A stretch of DNA of 64,000 bases, taken from positions 806,001-870,000 of the forward strand of contig NZ_JAQTHU010000001.1 in NCBI RefSeq assembly GCF_029433255.1, written 5' to 3'. This DNA is from Lactobacillus sp. ESL0791 (GTDB lineage: Bacteria > Bacillota > Bacilli > Lactobacillales > Lactobacillaceae). Both the position numbers and the translations under genes were made by a program. The notes below the pieces were generated by a model. That model searched no databases and had not been told where the DNA came from. It was given only the letters and a program-made list of their open reading frames with translations. This document shows positions 55,767 through 64,000 of this stretch, in pieces; the stretch's first letter is position 1; each line of letters begins with the position of its first letter.

Positions 55767-55804
55767 GCAGTTGTGCAGAAGTAATTTTTAAAAAGGAATA
55801 TATT

Positions 55805-56176
55805 ATGACAGAGATTAAGATACCCATTTTTCAAACAGAAGTGACAGAGATCGGTCAGGATGCCCAGTCCTTTAAAGACATAAATATGTTAATTCTATTT
55901 GGTAATGAAGCACCTGATTTGCTTAAGGAATCATGTTTTATAATTAATTCAAAGGATTTAAAGGATAAGATTACGCCAGGAATGACAATCCAAATTGGTA
56001 ATGATACATATACAATCACGGCCGTGGGTAAAGAAGTTGATACGAATTTACGTAATTTAGGCCATATTGCAATTAAATTTACCGGTGAAGATAAGGCAGA
56101 ATTACCGGGTTCCTTATATGTAGAAAAAAAGGAGTTTCCGACAATTGCGGTCGGTACGAAAATCTTGATCTTTTAA
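55805..56176 (+). CDS. srlB: PTS glucitol/sorbitol subunit IIA, lacking the usual active-site histidine
   Basis: The 123-residue protein is plainly of the glucitol IIA family: NLRNLGHIAIKFTG and AELPGSLYV align with the C-terminal half of enteric SrlB. However, the enteric active-site stretch CFIHCHGEL reads CFIINSKDL here, so the phospho-histidine (H43 in E. coli) is replaced by Ile47 and the neighbouring histidine by Ser49. The only histidine in the protein is in LGH. Either this IIA is inactive and another IIA supplies phosphate, or the carrier residue differs. The frame is otherwise intact. Confidence 0.85.
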   Translation: MTEIKIPIFQTEVTEIGQDAQSFKDINMLILFGNEAPDLLKESCFIINSKDLKDKITPGMTIQIGNDTYTITAVGKEVDTNLRNLGHIAIKFTGEDKAELPGSLYVEKKEFPTIAVGTKILIF

Positions 56177-56299
56177 TCATGATTAAGAATTTTCTTCAGT
56201 AAGTTGTTGACCAAAAATAAAATATTAAAAAATATTGACAAATAAATTCGTCAGTAATATTATAATGTTAATAAATTTAATAATTCGTCCATATAAAAC

Positions 56300-56592
56300 G
56301 ATGAAGTGAAGATAAAAATCATTGTGCACGCACAGAGAGCTGCTACTGCTGGGAATGCAACCGAACGCAGGTGGTTAAATGGATCACGGAGTGTTCTCCT
56401 GAAAGAATTTTCAAGTACGGAGGAACGTACAGGCATACGTCAGTTGCCGGAGGGATGCTGGTCCCTCGCTAAGAGTGTTTTGAAGATAAGAGAATTACCG
56501 TTTGGTTTTAATCTTATTTTTCAGGACAAACTAAGGTGGCACCGCGGAAAAATCCGTCCTTAATGTAAAAGTTATGGACGGTTTTTTTATGT
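56300..56592 (+). ncRNA. T-box riboswitch for tRNA-Trp upstream of trpBA
   Basis: The leader contains the T-box sequence AAGGTGGCACCGCGG (56533-56547) followed by the terminator stem CCGTCC/GGACGG with T run. The Stem I region holds GAGA and the downstream TAAATGGATCACGG segment, in which TGG followed by A is the probable specifier (Trp). Uncharged tRNA-Trp, encoded at 19255, would stabilise the antiterminator and turn on trpB and trpA. Confidence 0.88.
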
Positions 56593-56605
56593 TCTGGAGG
56601 TCAAG

Positions 56606-56671
56606 ATGAAAAAGTTATTAAGGCGATGGCAGGATAAAAATGTAATGCTAAGAATTAACGAAGTGAGGTAA
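56606..56671 (+). CDS. 21-codon leader peptide or deletion-scar reading frame before trpB
   Basis: CTGGAGG lies six bases before this ATG, a better ribosome site than that of trpB. The frame reads MKKLLRRWQDKNVMLRINEVR and ends seven bases before the trpB ATG, so translation could be coupled. It contains one tryptophan. The second half resembles the end of an enzyme rather than a designed leader, so it may join the start of a lost first gene to the end of another lost trp gene. Confidence 0.45.
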   Translation: MKKLLRRWQDKNVMLRINEVR

Positions 56672-56677
56672 ATTAAG

Positions 56678-57898
56678 ATGACAAATAAACAAGCAAAAAT
56701 TACTACTAATCCTGTCGATGGCCGCTACGGCGAAGTTTACGGCGGGCAATATGTTCCTGAGGCCTTAATGCCGGAGCTAGAAAAGGTTACCAAGGTTTTT
56801 AATGAACTGAAAGACGATCCGGCTTTTAACCGTGAATTTAATGATCTGCTGCAAAATTATGCGAACCGCCCGTCGCTGCTCTATTATGCCAAAAACATGA
56901 CGGAAGACTTGGGCGGCGCCCAGATTTATTTGAAGCGTGAGGACCTGAACCACACCGGTGCCCACAAGATTAACAACGTTATTGGCCAGGGAATCCTTGC
57001 CAAGCATTTGGGTAAAAAACGGCTGATTGCCGAAACCGGTGCCGGCCAGCACGGTGTTGCCACTGCCACCATTGCAGCTTTGCTGGGCATGGAATGCGAG
57101 ATTTACATGGGACAAGTTGATACGGAACGGCAAAAATTAAATGTTTACCGAATGGAGCTTCTTGGTGCCAAAGTTCATGCAGTAACTTCGGGTTCTAAAG
57201 TACTAAAAGATGCGGTTAATGCTGCCTTGCAGGAATGGGCACGACGCAGCGACGATACTTTTTACCTATTGGGTTCGGCGGTCGGACCGGCTCCATATCC
57301 GGAAATGGTCAAGCATTTTCAAAGTGTTATTTCTAAGGAATCGAAAAAGCAGCTGCAGGAGCGCACCGGCAAATTGCCGGATGCCGTTGTTGCCTGTGTC
57401 GGCGGCGGCAGTAATGCCATCGGCAGTTTTGCCGAATATATTGCCGAGCCGAGTGTGCGGCTGATTGGTGTTGAGGCAGCGGGAAAAGGAATTCATACCA
57501 AACAAACTGCGGCAACCGTTGAAAACGGCAGCGTGGGCATTTTTCACGGGATGAAGTCCCTGTTTTTACAAAACGATGATGGGCAAATCGATCCTGTTTA
57601 TTCCATTTCCGCCGGTCTTGATTATCCCGGAGTGGGTCCGGAACATACCGCGTTAAATGAAAGCGGTCGGGCCCAGTATGTGGGCATCACCGATGATGAG
57701 GCAGTCCAGGCCTTTGAATATATTGCTAAAGAAGAGGGGATTATTGCCGCAATTGAGAGCTGCCATGCGATTGCTTATGTTGAAAAATTGGCGCCAACAA
57801 TGCGCAAGGATCAGATTATTGTCTGCACACTATCGGGACGCGGCGATAAGGATGTTGCCAGCATTGCTAAATACAGAGGGGTAAAGATCGATGAGTAA
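56678..57898 (+). CDS. trpB: Tryptophan synthase beta subunit
   Basis: TrpB condenses indole with serine using PLP. The lysine that binds PLP is in [11 protein letters not shown] (about residue 93), the phosphate loop is [12 protein letters not shown] (about 232-243), and the tunnel-lining and cation-binding regions are intact. Length (406) is normal. GAGG nine bases before the ATG. It overlaps trpA by eight bases. No other trp gene is present, so the pair would depend on indole or indole-glycerol phosphate from elsewhere. Confidence 0.96.
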   Translation: MTNKQAKITTNPVDGRYGEVYGGQYVPEALMPELEKVTKVFNELKDDPAFNREFNDLLQNYANRPSLLYYAKNMTEDLGGAQIYLKREDLNHTGAHKINNVIGQGILAKHLGKKRLIAETGAGQHGVATATIAALLGMECEIYMGQVDTERQKLNVYRMELLGAKVHAVTSGSKVLKDAVNAALQEWARRSDDTFYLLGSAVGPAPYPEMVKHFQSVISKESKKQLQERTGKLPDAVVACVGGGSNAIGSFAEYIAEPSVRLIGVEAAGKGIHTKQTAATVENGSVGIFHGMKSLFLQNDDGQIDPVYSISAGLDYPGVGPEHTALNESGRAQYVGITDDEAVQAFEYIAKEEGIIAAIESCHAIAYVEKLAPTMRKDQIIVCTLSGRGDKDVASIAKYRGVKIDE

Positions 57899-58643
57899 TT
57901 TAAGTGAAATTTTTAAAAATAAAAAGGCGTTTATTCCTTTTATTGTTGCTGATGATCCTGATGCTGCGACCACGGTTAATAATATCTTGGCCTTAGCAGA
58001 AGCCGGTGCTGATATTGTCGAGTTGGGGCTGCCGTTTTCGGATCCCGTGGCTGATGGCCCGGTGGTGCAGGCGGCAGATTTACGGGCTTTTAAGGCCGGG
58101 GTGTCGACCAAGGAAATTTTCACCATTGTTGAGGCAGTCAGGAGAAAATCACAGGTGCCGTTAGTCTTTTTTACTTACCTGAATATTGTTTTCAAGTATG
58201 GTTACCGTGAATTTTTAGAAAAATGTCAGCAGTTAAATATCGCTGGCTTGATTGTTCCGGACCTGCCTTATGAGAGCCGGCCGGAGATTGCGCCTTTGGC
58301 AGCCGAATACGACATTGACATTATTCCGCTGATTGCCGAAACTTCTGGTGACCGCATTCAAAAAATCGCCCAAAGTGCGACCGGTTTTATATACATCATG
58401 GCTTCGCCTGCGCCTGATGAAATGACGGTGAAGTTGCCGCGGCTGCTTTCTGAAGTTAGAAAATACACTACTTTGCCAATCGTAATTTCCGCTAATGTGC
58501 AGACTGCCCAAGAATTTGCCCAAGCAGCGGCAATTGCCGATGGAGTGGCCGTCAGCGATGCCTTTGTTGAACTTGTGGGACAGCAGGAAGCCCCTGAAAA
58601 ATTAAAAGAATTTGCGCAAAAAATTACAGCCAAAGATTGCTAA
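57891..58643 (+). CDS. trpA: Tryptophan synthase alpha subunit
   Basis: TrpA cleaves indole-3-glycerol phosphate to indole. The catalytic glutamate is in [16 protein letters not shown] and the aspartate in [10 protein letters not shown]; the phosphate-binding end ([10 protein letters not shown]) is present. It has 250 residues, slightly shorter than the 265 usual in enterics. The start overlaps trpB (ATG within its last codons), so subunits are made together. A strong terminator follows. Confidence 0.95.
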   Translation: MSNLSEIFKNKKAFIPFIVADDPDAATTVNNILALAEAGADIVELGLPFSDPVADGPVVQAADLRAFKAGVSTKEIFTIVEAVRRKSQVPLVFFTYLNIVFKYGYREFLEKCQQLNIAGLIVPDLPYESRPEIAPLAAEYDIDIIPLIAETSGDRIQKIAQSATGFIYIMASPAPDEMTVKLPRLLSEVRKYTTLPIVISANVQTAQEFAQAAAIADGVAVSDAFVELVGQQEAPEKLKEFAQKITAKDC

Positions 58644-58665
58644 AAATAATCATTCAAATTGTATA

Positions 58666-58716
58666 AAACAGCCAGCTAGTTTTGCCCATGACGGCAGCAA
58701 CTAACTGGCTGTTTTT
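58666..58716 (+). terminator. Terminator of the trpBA operon
   Basis: AAACAGCCAG-TAGTT pairs with AACTA-CTGGCTGTTT over a loop of about 17 bases, followed by T. Confidence 0.82.
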
Positions 58717-58816
58717 AGATAGATTAAGTTTTGTTGTAATTCAATATTTTGCCTCTTTTATCTTTGCTAGTTTTGGCAAATTCCGTTAATCTATAGTTAT
58801 AATATGGAGAGGTTTT

Positions 58817-59383
58817 ATGATTAGAAAAGCGAAACGGACAGATTTTGAAGATATTTTTCCCATTTTGAATCAAGTCTTTGAAGAAATGGATCTGGCGACG
58901 ATTAAGCGCTTACCTATAAGCCAATTTTATGATCTGATGCGGCTGGGATTTCTTTCCCAGTATTACCGTTATTCATATCAGCGAATTTGGGTAGCTGTTG
59001 ATCGTGCTGACCGCGCGGTGGGACTGATCGACATGTATTCGTATGAGGACCAAAAGGTGATCGACTTTGCCCTCAAAAAGGAGTATGCCAAGGTTGGTCT
59101 TGATCTTGACACCAAAATATTTACCAATGATGAAGCCTTGCCCAGTGAATGGTATATTGATTCGCTGGCGGTTGCGCCGGGCCATTGGGGTCAGCACATT
59201 GCCAGTCATTTACTTGATTATGGTTTTGCGGTTGCAAAGAGCAGAGGCTTTCACAGAGTCAGCTTGAATGTTGATCAAGAAAACCCTCGTGCACAGAGAC
59301 TGTATGTACACAAGGGTTTTGCTCCGGTTTCTGAGATGACGATTGGCGCACGGGTTTACCAGCATATGGTTAAAGAAGTTTAG
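58817..59383 (+). CDS. GNAT-family N-acetyltransferase
   Basis: The 188-residue protein has the GNAT core: SEWYIDSLAVAPGHWGQHIASHLLDYG covers the acetyl-CoA-binding motif (VAPGHWGQHIA at about residues 120-130), and NVDQENPRAQRLYVHKGF is the B motif. Substrate unknown. GGAGAGG precedes the ATG. Convergent with the LURP-one-like gene; the two stops overlap by four bases. Confidence 0.85.
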   Translation: MIRKAKRTDFEDIFPILNQVFEEMDLATIKRLPISQFYDLMRLGFLSQYYRYSYQRIWVAVDRADRAVGLIDMYSYEDQKVIDFALKKEYAKVGLDLDTKIFTNDEALPSEWYIDSLAVAPGHWGQHIASHLLDYGFAVAKSRGFHRVSLNVDQENPRAQRLYVHKGFAPVSEMTIGARVYQHMVKEV

Positions 59384-59901
59384 GTTAATTTGACGCGGTA
59401 ATTTTTGCCCAGCGGCGGAAACTGCGGCAATCTCAGCGGCGTTGTGTGCCACTGGGTAAACAAGGTTGTAATCAGCAAAATAAAGGGAATATCTTCGGGA
59501 CGTTTAATGTTGCAGGTCAGAACGACGCCGGTTTTATTAATGACGGTTTTAACGTTGGCAACATTTTTGACCCCGGACCGAAAGGTATAGGTCCCTTTTT
59601 TGATGCTCCCGGTGACTAAGTAATTAAGCCGGGTAATGTAAAACAGGTTGGTGCCCCAACTGTTTAATTTTTTGACTTTGACAAGTGAATGATTAATGAC
59701 GTCAATTGTAAAGGACTCAAAGATTCCGTTACCATCGGGATAAAGACGGCCAATCTCCTGATTATCTTTTGTGTACAGATAGAGAGTGTGATTGGGATTG
59801 TCGAGATTTCCCCGAATGGTATACTGCAATTTTCCTTTAGGGCCAACAACTGGAATTTGCCCGTATTCCTTTTCCTGAGTTAATTCGAGCAAGAATTTCA
59901 T
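59380..59901 (-). CDS. LURP-one-related / YxjI-like protein
   Basis: The 173-residue protein is rich in beta strands (LYLYTKDNQEIGRLYPDGNGIFESFTIDV and GSIKKGTYTFRSGVKNVANV) and resembles the tubby-C-terminal-like fold of LURP-one-related proteins. Function in bacteria is unknown. The ATG at 59901 follows GAGGTGAGGAAC; an upstream GTG lies inside that site. It is 15 bases downstream of a HAD phosphatase on the same strand. Confidence 0.55.
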   Translation of the reverse strand: MKFLLELTQEKEYGQIPVVGPKGKLQYTIRGNLDNPNHTLYLYTKDNQEIGRLYPDGNGIFESFTIDVINHSLVKVKKLNSWGTNLFYITRLNYLVTGSIKKGTYTFRSGVKNVANVKTVINKTGVVLTCNIKRPEDIPFILLITTLFTQWHTTPLRLPQFPPLGKNYRVKLT

Positions 59902-59916
59902 GTTCCTCACCTCTGT

Positions 59917-60792
59917 TTACTTTTGTGCGTTTGCAGCAATGAATTTATTTAAAATATAAGCGACACCGTTGTCGTTATTGGTTTTGGTAACGACCTGAGC
60001 TAATTTTTTAATTCTGGGAACGGCATTACCCATTGCCACACCGACGCCGGCGTTAGAAATCATGCTTTCATCGTTGAGATTATCACCGATTGCCGCAACT
60101 TCTTCACGTTTAATTCCCCTTATTTTAGCATAATCCAGCAAAGCAATGCCCTTTTGCGCACGCTCCGCATTAATTTCAATGTTGGCAGCCGAGCTGGAGG
60201 TAACGGCCAAGCCGCCCAAGCGTTTGATATCCTTTTTGACATCGATAAAGGCATCGGCTCCGCGGGCATCAAAGGCAATAATTTTCATGACTTCAATATT
60301 TTTGTTTACCAGTAATTCGCGGTAGCTGTTAACCTCAATGATGTTTAAAAGAGCTTTATTGTTTGCGGCGGTTATGCGTGCCTGCGGTAAAGTAAGTTTG
60401 GGGTTAAGCGTGACAAGCATTTGTGCCAGGTAGTCGATTCTTTTTCTGATACTTTCCGTGTACGCATGGTTAGCAGCAATAATTTCAAAATAAAGGTGTC
60501 TTTTTTGCAGCAAGGCAACAATCTGTGTAACCTTGGCAGCAGGAATGGCACACTTGACCTGCAGCTCACCATCTTTGTTGAAAACCAGGGCGCCGTTGAT
60601 GTTGATGAAACCGGTCTTTAACCCTGCTTTGCGTATAATCTGTTGCGACTGCGTTGGGCCCCGGCCGGTTGCTATCAAAAACTCAATCCCGTTTTCTTGC
60701 GCTGCCCGAATTGCCTGAATATTTTCCTGCGAAATTTCGACCTTGCTGTTGAATAATGTTCCGTCAAGGTCACATGCGACGAGTTTAATCAA
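59917..60792 (-). CDS. Cof-type HAD-IIB sugar/nucleotide phosphatase
   Basis: The 291-residue protein shows motif I in VACDLDGTLFNSK (nucleophile aspartate), motif II LIATGRGP, and motif IV GDNLNDESMI, with the C2 cap between. Cof phosphatases act on sugar phosphates and nucleotides. It has no ATG start; TTG at 60792 is preferred (GGAGG 12 bases before), though TTG at 60804 is possible. It shares a promoter region with the divergent ung. Confidence 0.85.
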   Translation of the reverse strand: MIKLVACDLDGTLFNSKVEISQENIQAIRAAQENGIEFLIATGRGPTQSQQIIRKAGLKTGFININGALVFNKDGELQVKCAIPAAKVTQIVALLQKRHLYFEIIAANHAYTESIRKRIDYLAQMLVTLNPKLTLPQARITAANNKALLNIIEVNSYRELLVNKNIEVMKIIAFDARGADAFIDVKKDIKRLGGLAVTSSSAANIEINAERAQKGIALLDYAKIRGIKREEVAAIGDNLNDESMISNAGVGVAMGNAVPRIKKLAQVVTKTNNDNGVAYILNKFIAANAQK

Positions 60793-60913
60793 AATTATTT
60801 CCAACCTCCTAGTGAATTTTTTAGAAATTACTTTTTAAGTAGTAAATTTATCTGCCATATTTATATACTTCATGATACCATAAAGGAAGTTGAAAGAGAG
60901 GCTATTACTAACA

Positions 60914-61609
60914 ATGAAAAAGCTGATTGGCAACGACTGGGATGAGATCTTGGAACCGGTTTTTGCAAGTGACGAATATCAGAATTTACGAACTTTTTTA
61001 AAGGAAGAATATTCCACCAAAAAAATTTATCCGGACATGTATCATATTTTTACGGCCTTTAAATTGACGCCGTTTGCGGATACTAAGGTGGTCATTTTAG
61101 GGCAGGATCCGTATCATAATCCGGGGCAGGCCACCGGAATGAGTTTTGCGGTCATGCCGGGCATTAAGCTGCCGCCATCGCTGCAGAATATTTACAAAGA
61201 ATTGTACGATGATGTGGGGGCCCAGCCGGTTGAGCACGGTTATCTGAAAAAATGGGCTGATCAGGGTGTTTTGCTGCTGAACGCGGTGCTGACGGTGCCT
61301 TACGGGCACGCTAATGGCCACCAGGGCAAGGGCTGGGAAATGGTCACCGATTCGGCGATCAAGGCCTTAAGTGATCGCGGACATGTGGTCTTCATCCTGT
61401 GGGGGCGTTTTGCCCAGAACAAGCTGCCGCTGATTGATGAAGAGAAGAATTTTGTCATTAAATCCGCTCACCCAAGTCCATTTTCGGCAGACCGCGGCTT
61501 TTTCGGCTCCCGCCCATTTTCGCGCTGCAACGAGGCCCTGAAAAACTTTGGCGAAGCACCGATTGATTGGCAGCTGCCAAAAACCGTTACTAAAACAGAT
61601 TTAGCATAG
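60914..61609 (+). CDS. ung: Uracil-DNA glycosylase
   Basis: Ung removes uracil from DNA. The water-activating loop [13 protein letters not shown] (about residues 63-75), the uracil-binding LLLNAVLTV and the DNA-minor-groove loop [13 protein letters not shown] are all present. It has 231 residues from ATG 60914; an in-frame TTG at 60890 is also possible. The order ung-pta-tsaE is conserved in lactobacilli. Confidence 0.95.
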   Translation: MKKLIGNDWDEILEPVFASDEYQNLRTFLKEEYSTKKIYPDMYHIFTAFKLTPFADTKVVILGQDPYHNPGQATGMSFAVMPGIKLPPSLQNIYKELYDDVGAQPVEHGYLKKWADQGVLLLNAVLTVPYGHANGHQGKGWEMVTDSAIKALSDRGHVVFILWGRFAQNKLPLIDEEKNFVIKSAHPSPFSADRGFFGSRPFSRCNEALKNFGEAPIDWQLPKTVTKTDLA

Positions 61610-61620
61610 GAGAATGTTTG

Positions 61621-62622
61621 ATGAGTGTGTTTGACTTATTAAAAAAACAGGTGGAAAAGGCCGATAAAAAGCCGCGAATTGTTTTTCCCGAAGGTGAGGA
61701 CAGGCGGATCTTGCAGGCGGCCAGTCGGCTGCAGGCAGAGGGACTGATTGAAGCAATAATTTTGGGTGTCCCGACTAAGGTTCGCGCGCTGGCAGAAGCA
61801 GCCGGAATTGATCTAACGGGGATACAGATAGTTGATTTTCTTAACTATCCGGGAATTGACCAGATGGCTGCGGCTTTTATTGCGGCAAGAAACAAGGACA
61901 TCAGCTTAGAAGAGGCTAAGAAGCAGTTAGAGTCGGCTGCTTATTTTGGCACAATGTATGTCAAACTGGGCAAGGCCGATGGCATGGTCGCGGGTGCGGC
62001 TCATTCAACTGCGGATACGGTGCGGCCGGCGCTGCAGTTGATTCACACCGCCAGCGGGATGCACCGGGTCTCCGGCAGTTTCATCATGGAACGCGGTGCT
62101 GACAAGTATGTGTTTGCCGATTGTGCAATTAATATTGAGCCGGATGCGGAAACACTGGTTGAGATTGCCTACCAGTCGGTTCAGACTGCCAAAATGATTA
62201 ACCTTGAACCGCGGCTGGCCTTTCTGAGTTTTTCCACAAAGGGTTCAGCTAAAGGTGAAATGGTGACCAAGGTGGCGGAAGCTGCAGCCCTGTTTAAGCA
62301 GCGCTACCCGCAAATTCTGGCCGATGGTGAATTGCAGTTTGATGCTGCCTTTGTGCCGGAAGTTGCCCAAAGCAAGGCACCGGATTCGGAAATAAAGGGG
62401 CAAGCTAACATCTTCATTTTTCCGGAATTGCAGTCGGGAAACATTGCCTATAAGCTGACTCAGCGCTTAGGTGGCTTTACCGCGGTGGGCCCAATTTTGC
62501 AGGGTCTGGCGGCCCCGATCAACGACTTGTCGCGCGGGGCCAGCAGCCAGGATGTTTATGACATGGCGCTTCTGACCGCTGCCCAAAGCTTGCAGGGAGA
62601 TTACAATGAAACAGGAAATTGA
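61621..62622 (+). CDS. pta: Phosphate acetyltransferase
   Basis: Pta makes acetyl-phosphate from acetyl-CoA. The 333-residue protein contains the signature MVAGAAHSTADTVRPALQLI (about 122-141) and the C-terminal QGLAAPINDLSRG phosphate-binding segment. The ATG at 61621 has AGGAGA seven bases upstream; a TTG one codon earlier is in frame. tsaE overlaps its end by 17 bases, giving coupling. Confidence 0.95.
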   Translation: MSVFDLLKKQVEKADKKPRIVFPEGEDRRILQAASRLQAEGLIEAIILGVPTKVRALAEAAGIDLTGIQIVDFLNYPGIDQMAAAFIAARNKDISLEEAKKQLESAAYFGTMYVKLGKADGMVAGAAHSTADTVRPALQLIHTASGMHRVSGSFIMERGADKYVFADCAINIEPDAETLVEIAYQSVQTAKMINLEPRLAFLSFSTKGSAKGEMVTKVAEAAALFKQRYPQILADGELQFDAAFVPEVAQSKAPDSEIKGQANIFIFPELQSGNIAYKLTQRLGGFTAVGPILQGLAAPINDLSRGASSQDVYDMALLTAAQSLQGDYNETGN

Positions 62623-63088
62623 TTCACCGGCACAAATGAAAGGGCTCGGGGCAGCCGTTGCCCAAACGGCCCAGCCGCATGATCTGCTGCTGCTCAATGG
62701 GGATCTCGGCGCCGGCAAAACCACGTTGACCCAGGGAATCGGCCAGGCATTGGGGGTTAAGCGGCCGGTAAAAAGTCCAACCTTTACGATTGTGCGCGAA
62801 TACCGCGAGGCCCAGCTGCCCTTATTTCATATGGATTTTTACCGTTTGGAAAATGATGACCTGTCATCGGTTGATCTGGCTGGTTATCTAGCAGAGCCGG
62901 GATTGGTGGTGATCGAGTGGCCGCAGCTGGTGCTCAGTGATCTGCCGCCTGACTACCTGCAGTTGACAATCAGCCGGATCGATGACAGTTGGAATTCGAC
63001 TAAGCGGCTGGTGGAATTCAGTGCACACGGCCAGCGCAACGAGGAGTGGCTGCAGGCGATTTTAGCGCAGATAAATAAGCAGGCTTAG
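62606..63088 (+). CDS. tsaE: tRNA threonylcarbamoyladenosine biosynthesis ATPase TsaE
   Basis: TsaE is the ATPase that drives the TsaB-TsaD complex for t6A37 formation on ANN-decoding tRNAs. Walker A is GDLGAGKTTLTQG (about residues 32-44), SPTFTIVREY follows, and HMDFYRLEN is the conserved strand. Length is 160. It overlaps the end of pta. A short hairpin with AGCCTGCT at the stop (GCAGGCT/AGCCTGC) may terminate it. Confidence 0.94.
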   Translation: MKQEIDSPAQMKGLGAAVAQTAQPHDLLLLNGDLGAGKTTLTQGIGQALGVKRPVKSPTFTIVREYREAQLPLFHMDFYRLENDDLSSVDLAGYLAEPGLVVIEWPQLVLSDLPPDYLQLTISRIDDSWNSTKRLVEFSAHGQRNEEWLQAILAQINKQA

Positions 63089-63107
63089 CAGCCTGCTTAT
63101 TTTTATA
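63070..63107 (+). terminator. Terminator overlapping the tsaE stop
   Basis: AATAAGCAGGCT and AGCCTGCTTATT are exact inverted repeats (12 pairs) with a two-to-four-base loop containing the TAG stop, followed by TTT. It can act in both directions for the convergent exonuclease gene. Confidence 0.78.
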
Positions 63108-63636
63108 TTTGGTAAATCAAGTTTTTGATGGCTTCGTCGCCGAATTGCTTGTTTTGTGCAATCAGGATCCCGGCACAGGCCTCGCTGTCGCTCAGAGCAT
63201 TGTGGTGGTGCCATAATTCAACGTTCAGTGCAGTGGAAACTGTATCTAGTTTATGGTTGACCAGGTCCGGTTCAAACAGCCTGCTGGTTTTTAATGTATC
63301 AACCACCAAATAATGCGGTTCCTGAATACCATAGCGGGCCAGGCTTTCTTTCATGACATTGGTATCAAAGCGGGCGTTGTGGGCGGTCACCAGCATCCCT
63401 GGCTGGTAAAGTTTTTTGATTTTCGGCCAAACCTCGGCCATCGTGGGGGCATCTTTGACGTCGTCCGTGGTAATGTCATGTATTTGAATATTGCGCCCGT
63501 CAAAGGGCATCTGCGGGTTGATGACGGTATAAAAACGGTCAACGATTTCATTGTTGCGCACCATGACCAGTGCCAGTGAACAGGCACTTTCCGGGTGGCG
63601 GTTGGCAGTTTCAAAATCCATTGCGACAAAATTCAT
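63103..63636 (-). CDS. DEDDh-family 3'-5' exonuclease (DnaQ-like)
   Basis: The 177-residue protein contains AMDFETAN (metal-binding D and E), HNARFDTNVM and HNALSDSEAC with the last aspartate and histidine, the DEDDh set. It is a stand-alone exonuclease, related to the epsilon proofreading subunit, with no polymerase domain. Role in proofreading, RNA turnover or repair is not shown. GGAGGGAATT is its ribosome site; divergent from murB. Confidence 0.87.
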   Translation of the reverse strand: MNFVAMDFETANRHPESACSLALVMVRNNEIVDRFYTVINPQMPFDGRNIQIHDITTDDVKDAPTMAEVWPKIKKLYQPGMLVTAHNARFDTNVMKESLARYGIQEPHYLVVDTLKTSRLFEPDLVNHKLDTVSTALNVELWHHHNALSDSEACAGILIAQNKQFGDEAIKNLIYQI

Positions 63637-63733
63637 CTTTAATTCCCTCCAATTTCAAATTAAGTATAACATAGCGTGAAGCAAGTGCCGCAATGCGGTA
63701 AAATAAGAAAAGATTTAAAAAGGAGATTATGTT

Positions 63734-64000
63734 GTGGAGTTGCTAGATTTAAAAAAAGCGGGGCTCGACCTCGAGCAGGGGGCTCCTCTCAGCCGTTATA
63801 CTTTTACCAAGACGGGCGGACCTGCTGAATACTTGGCCTTTCCCAAGAATCTAACCGAGCTGAAAAAGCTGCTTGCGCTGGTCAATGAAAAGCAGATTCC
63901 GCTGACGGTAATCGGCAATGCCTCTAACTTGATCATCCGCGACGGCGGCATTCGTGGCCTGGTTATTATTTTAACTAAAATGAATAAAATTACGGTTACG
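63734..64000 (+). CDS. murB: UDP-N-acetylmuramate dehydrogenase, N-terminal part (runs off the window)
   Basis: MurB reduces enolpyruvyl-UDP-GlcNAc to UDP-MurNAc in peptidoglycan synthesis. The 89 residues seen include YTFTKTGGPAEYLAFPKN and the FAD-binding VIGNASNLIIRDGGIRG. The start is GTG, eight bases after AGGAG; the nearby ATG is out of frame and meets a stop at once. The gene is cut only by the right edge. Confidence 0.92.
   Translation, partial: MELLDLKKAGLDLEQGAPLSRYTFTKTGGPAEYLAFPKNLTELKKLLALVNEKQIPLTVIGNASNLIIRDGGIRGLVIILTKMNKITVT

Noticed and set aside
56306..56563. Open frame of 85 codons in the trp leader
   Set aside because: It lies wholly within the T-box RNA, has no ribosome site and covers the T-box and Stem I motifs.

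Overview
The window is a stretch of chromosome from a low-GC Gram-positive lactic acid bacterium. Gene content and order point to Lactobacillus in the narrow sense (acidophilus/delbrueckii type): secG-rnr-smpB, rapZ-yvcK-whiA, clpP, cggR-gap-pgk-tpiA, ung-pta-tsaE and murB all appear, and the lipoteichoic-acid glycolipid genes are of the lactobacillar LafA/LafB kind. The species cannot be named from sequence alone.

Layout. 1-9.1 kb: end of lgt, gpsA, trxB, pgm, then an SOS-type uvrB-uvrA operon. 9.1-15.3 kb: an HdeD-like membrane protein and a four-gene cluster for the lipoteichoic acid anchor and polymer (two glycosyltransferases, a flippase-like protein, an LtaS-type synthase). 15.3-18.4 kb: secG, rnr, smpB. 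18.4-19.7 kb: eleven tRNA genes behind two good promoters. 19.8-22.7 kb: rapZ-yvcK-whiA. 22.7-27.2 kb: an AT-richer accessory block with a DeoR regulator and a galactitol-type PTS plus class II aldolase, whose IIC gene is cut by an in-frame stop. 27.2-32.0 kb: clpP with a CIRCE element, two paralogous secreted proteins on either side of a PerR-like regulator, and tRNA-Arg. 32.2-36.5 kb: the central glycolytic operon. 36.7-44.4 kb: pnuC with a GH78-like hydrolase, two paralogous amidohydrolases divergent from a putative transporter, a DMT-type transporter, and a truncated Rgg-like regulator. 44.4-50.9 kb: a patchy region with an IS110-family element, a CPBP protease, an orphan FtsX-like protein, and a MazEF-type pair between two copies of a small membrane gene (one dead). 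50.9-56.2 kb: a complete sorbitol (glucitol) PTS operon with its PRD regulator and GutM. 56.3-58.6 kb: a Trp T-box controlling only trpB-trpA. 58.8-64 kb: GNAT, LURP-one-like, HAD phosphatase, ung-pta-tsaE, a DEDDh exonuclease and the start of murB.

How it works together. Both PTS operons carry a catabolite-responsive element inside the spacer of their own promoter, so both should be silent on preferred sugars. The glycolytic operon downstream of CggR would receive the products. The strongest oddities are the stop codon inside the galactitol-type IIC, a sorbitol IIA that lacks the usual phospho-accepting histidine, a T-box operon reduced to trpBA with a possible deletion-scar peptide, and the toxin-antitoxin pair flanked by a roughly 360-bp duplication. 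No CRISPR array, rRNA or prophage was seen.
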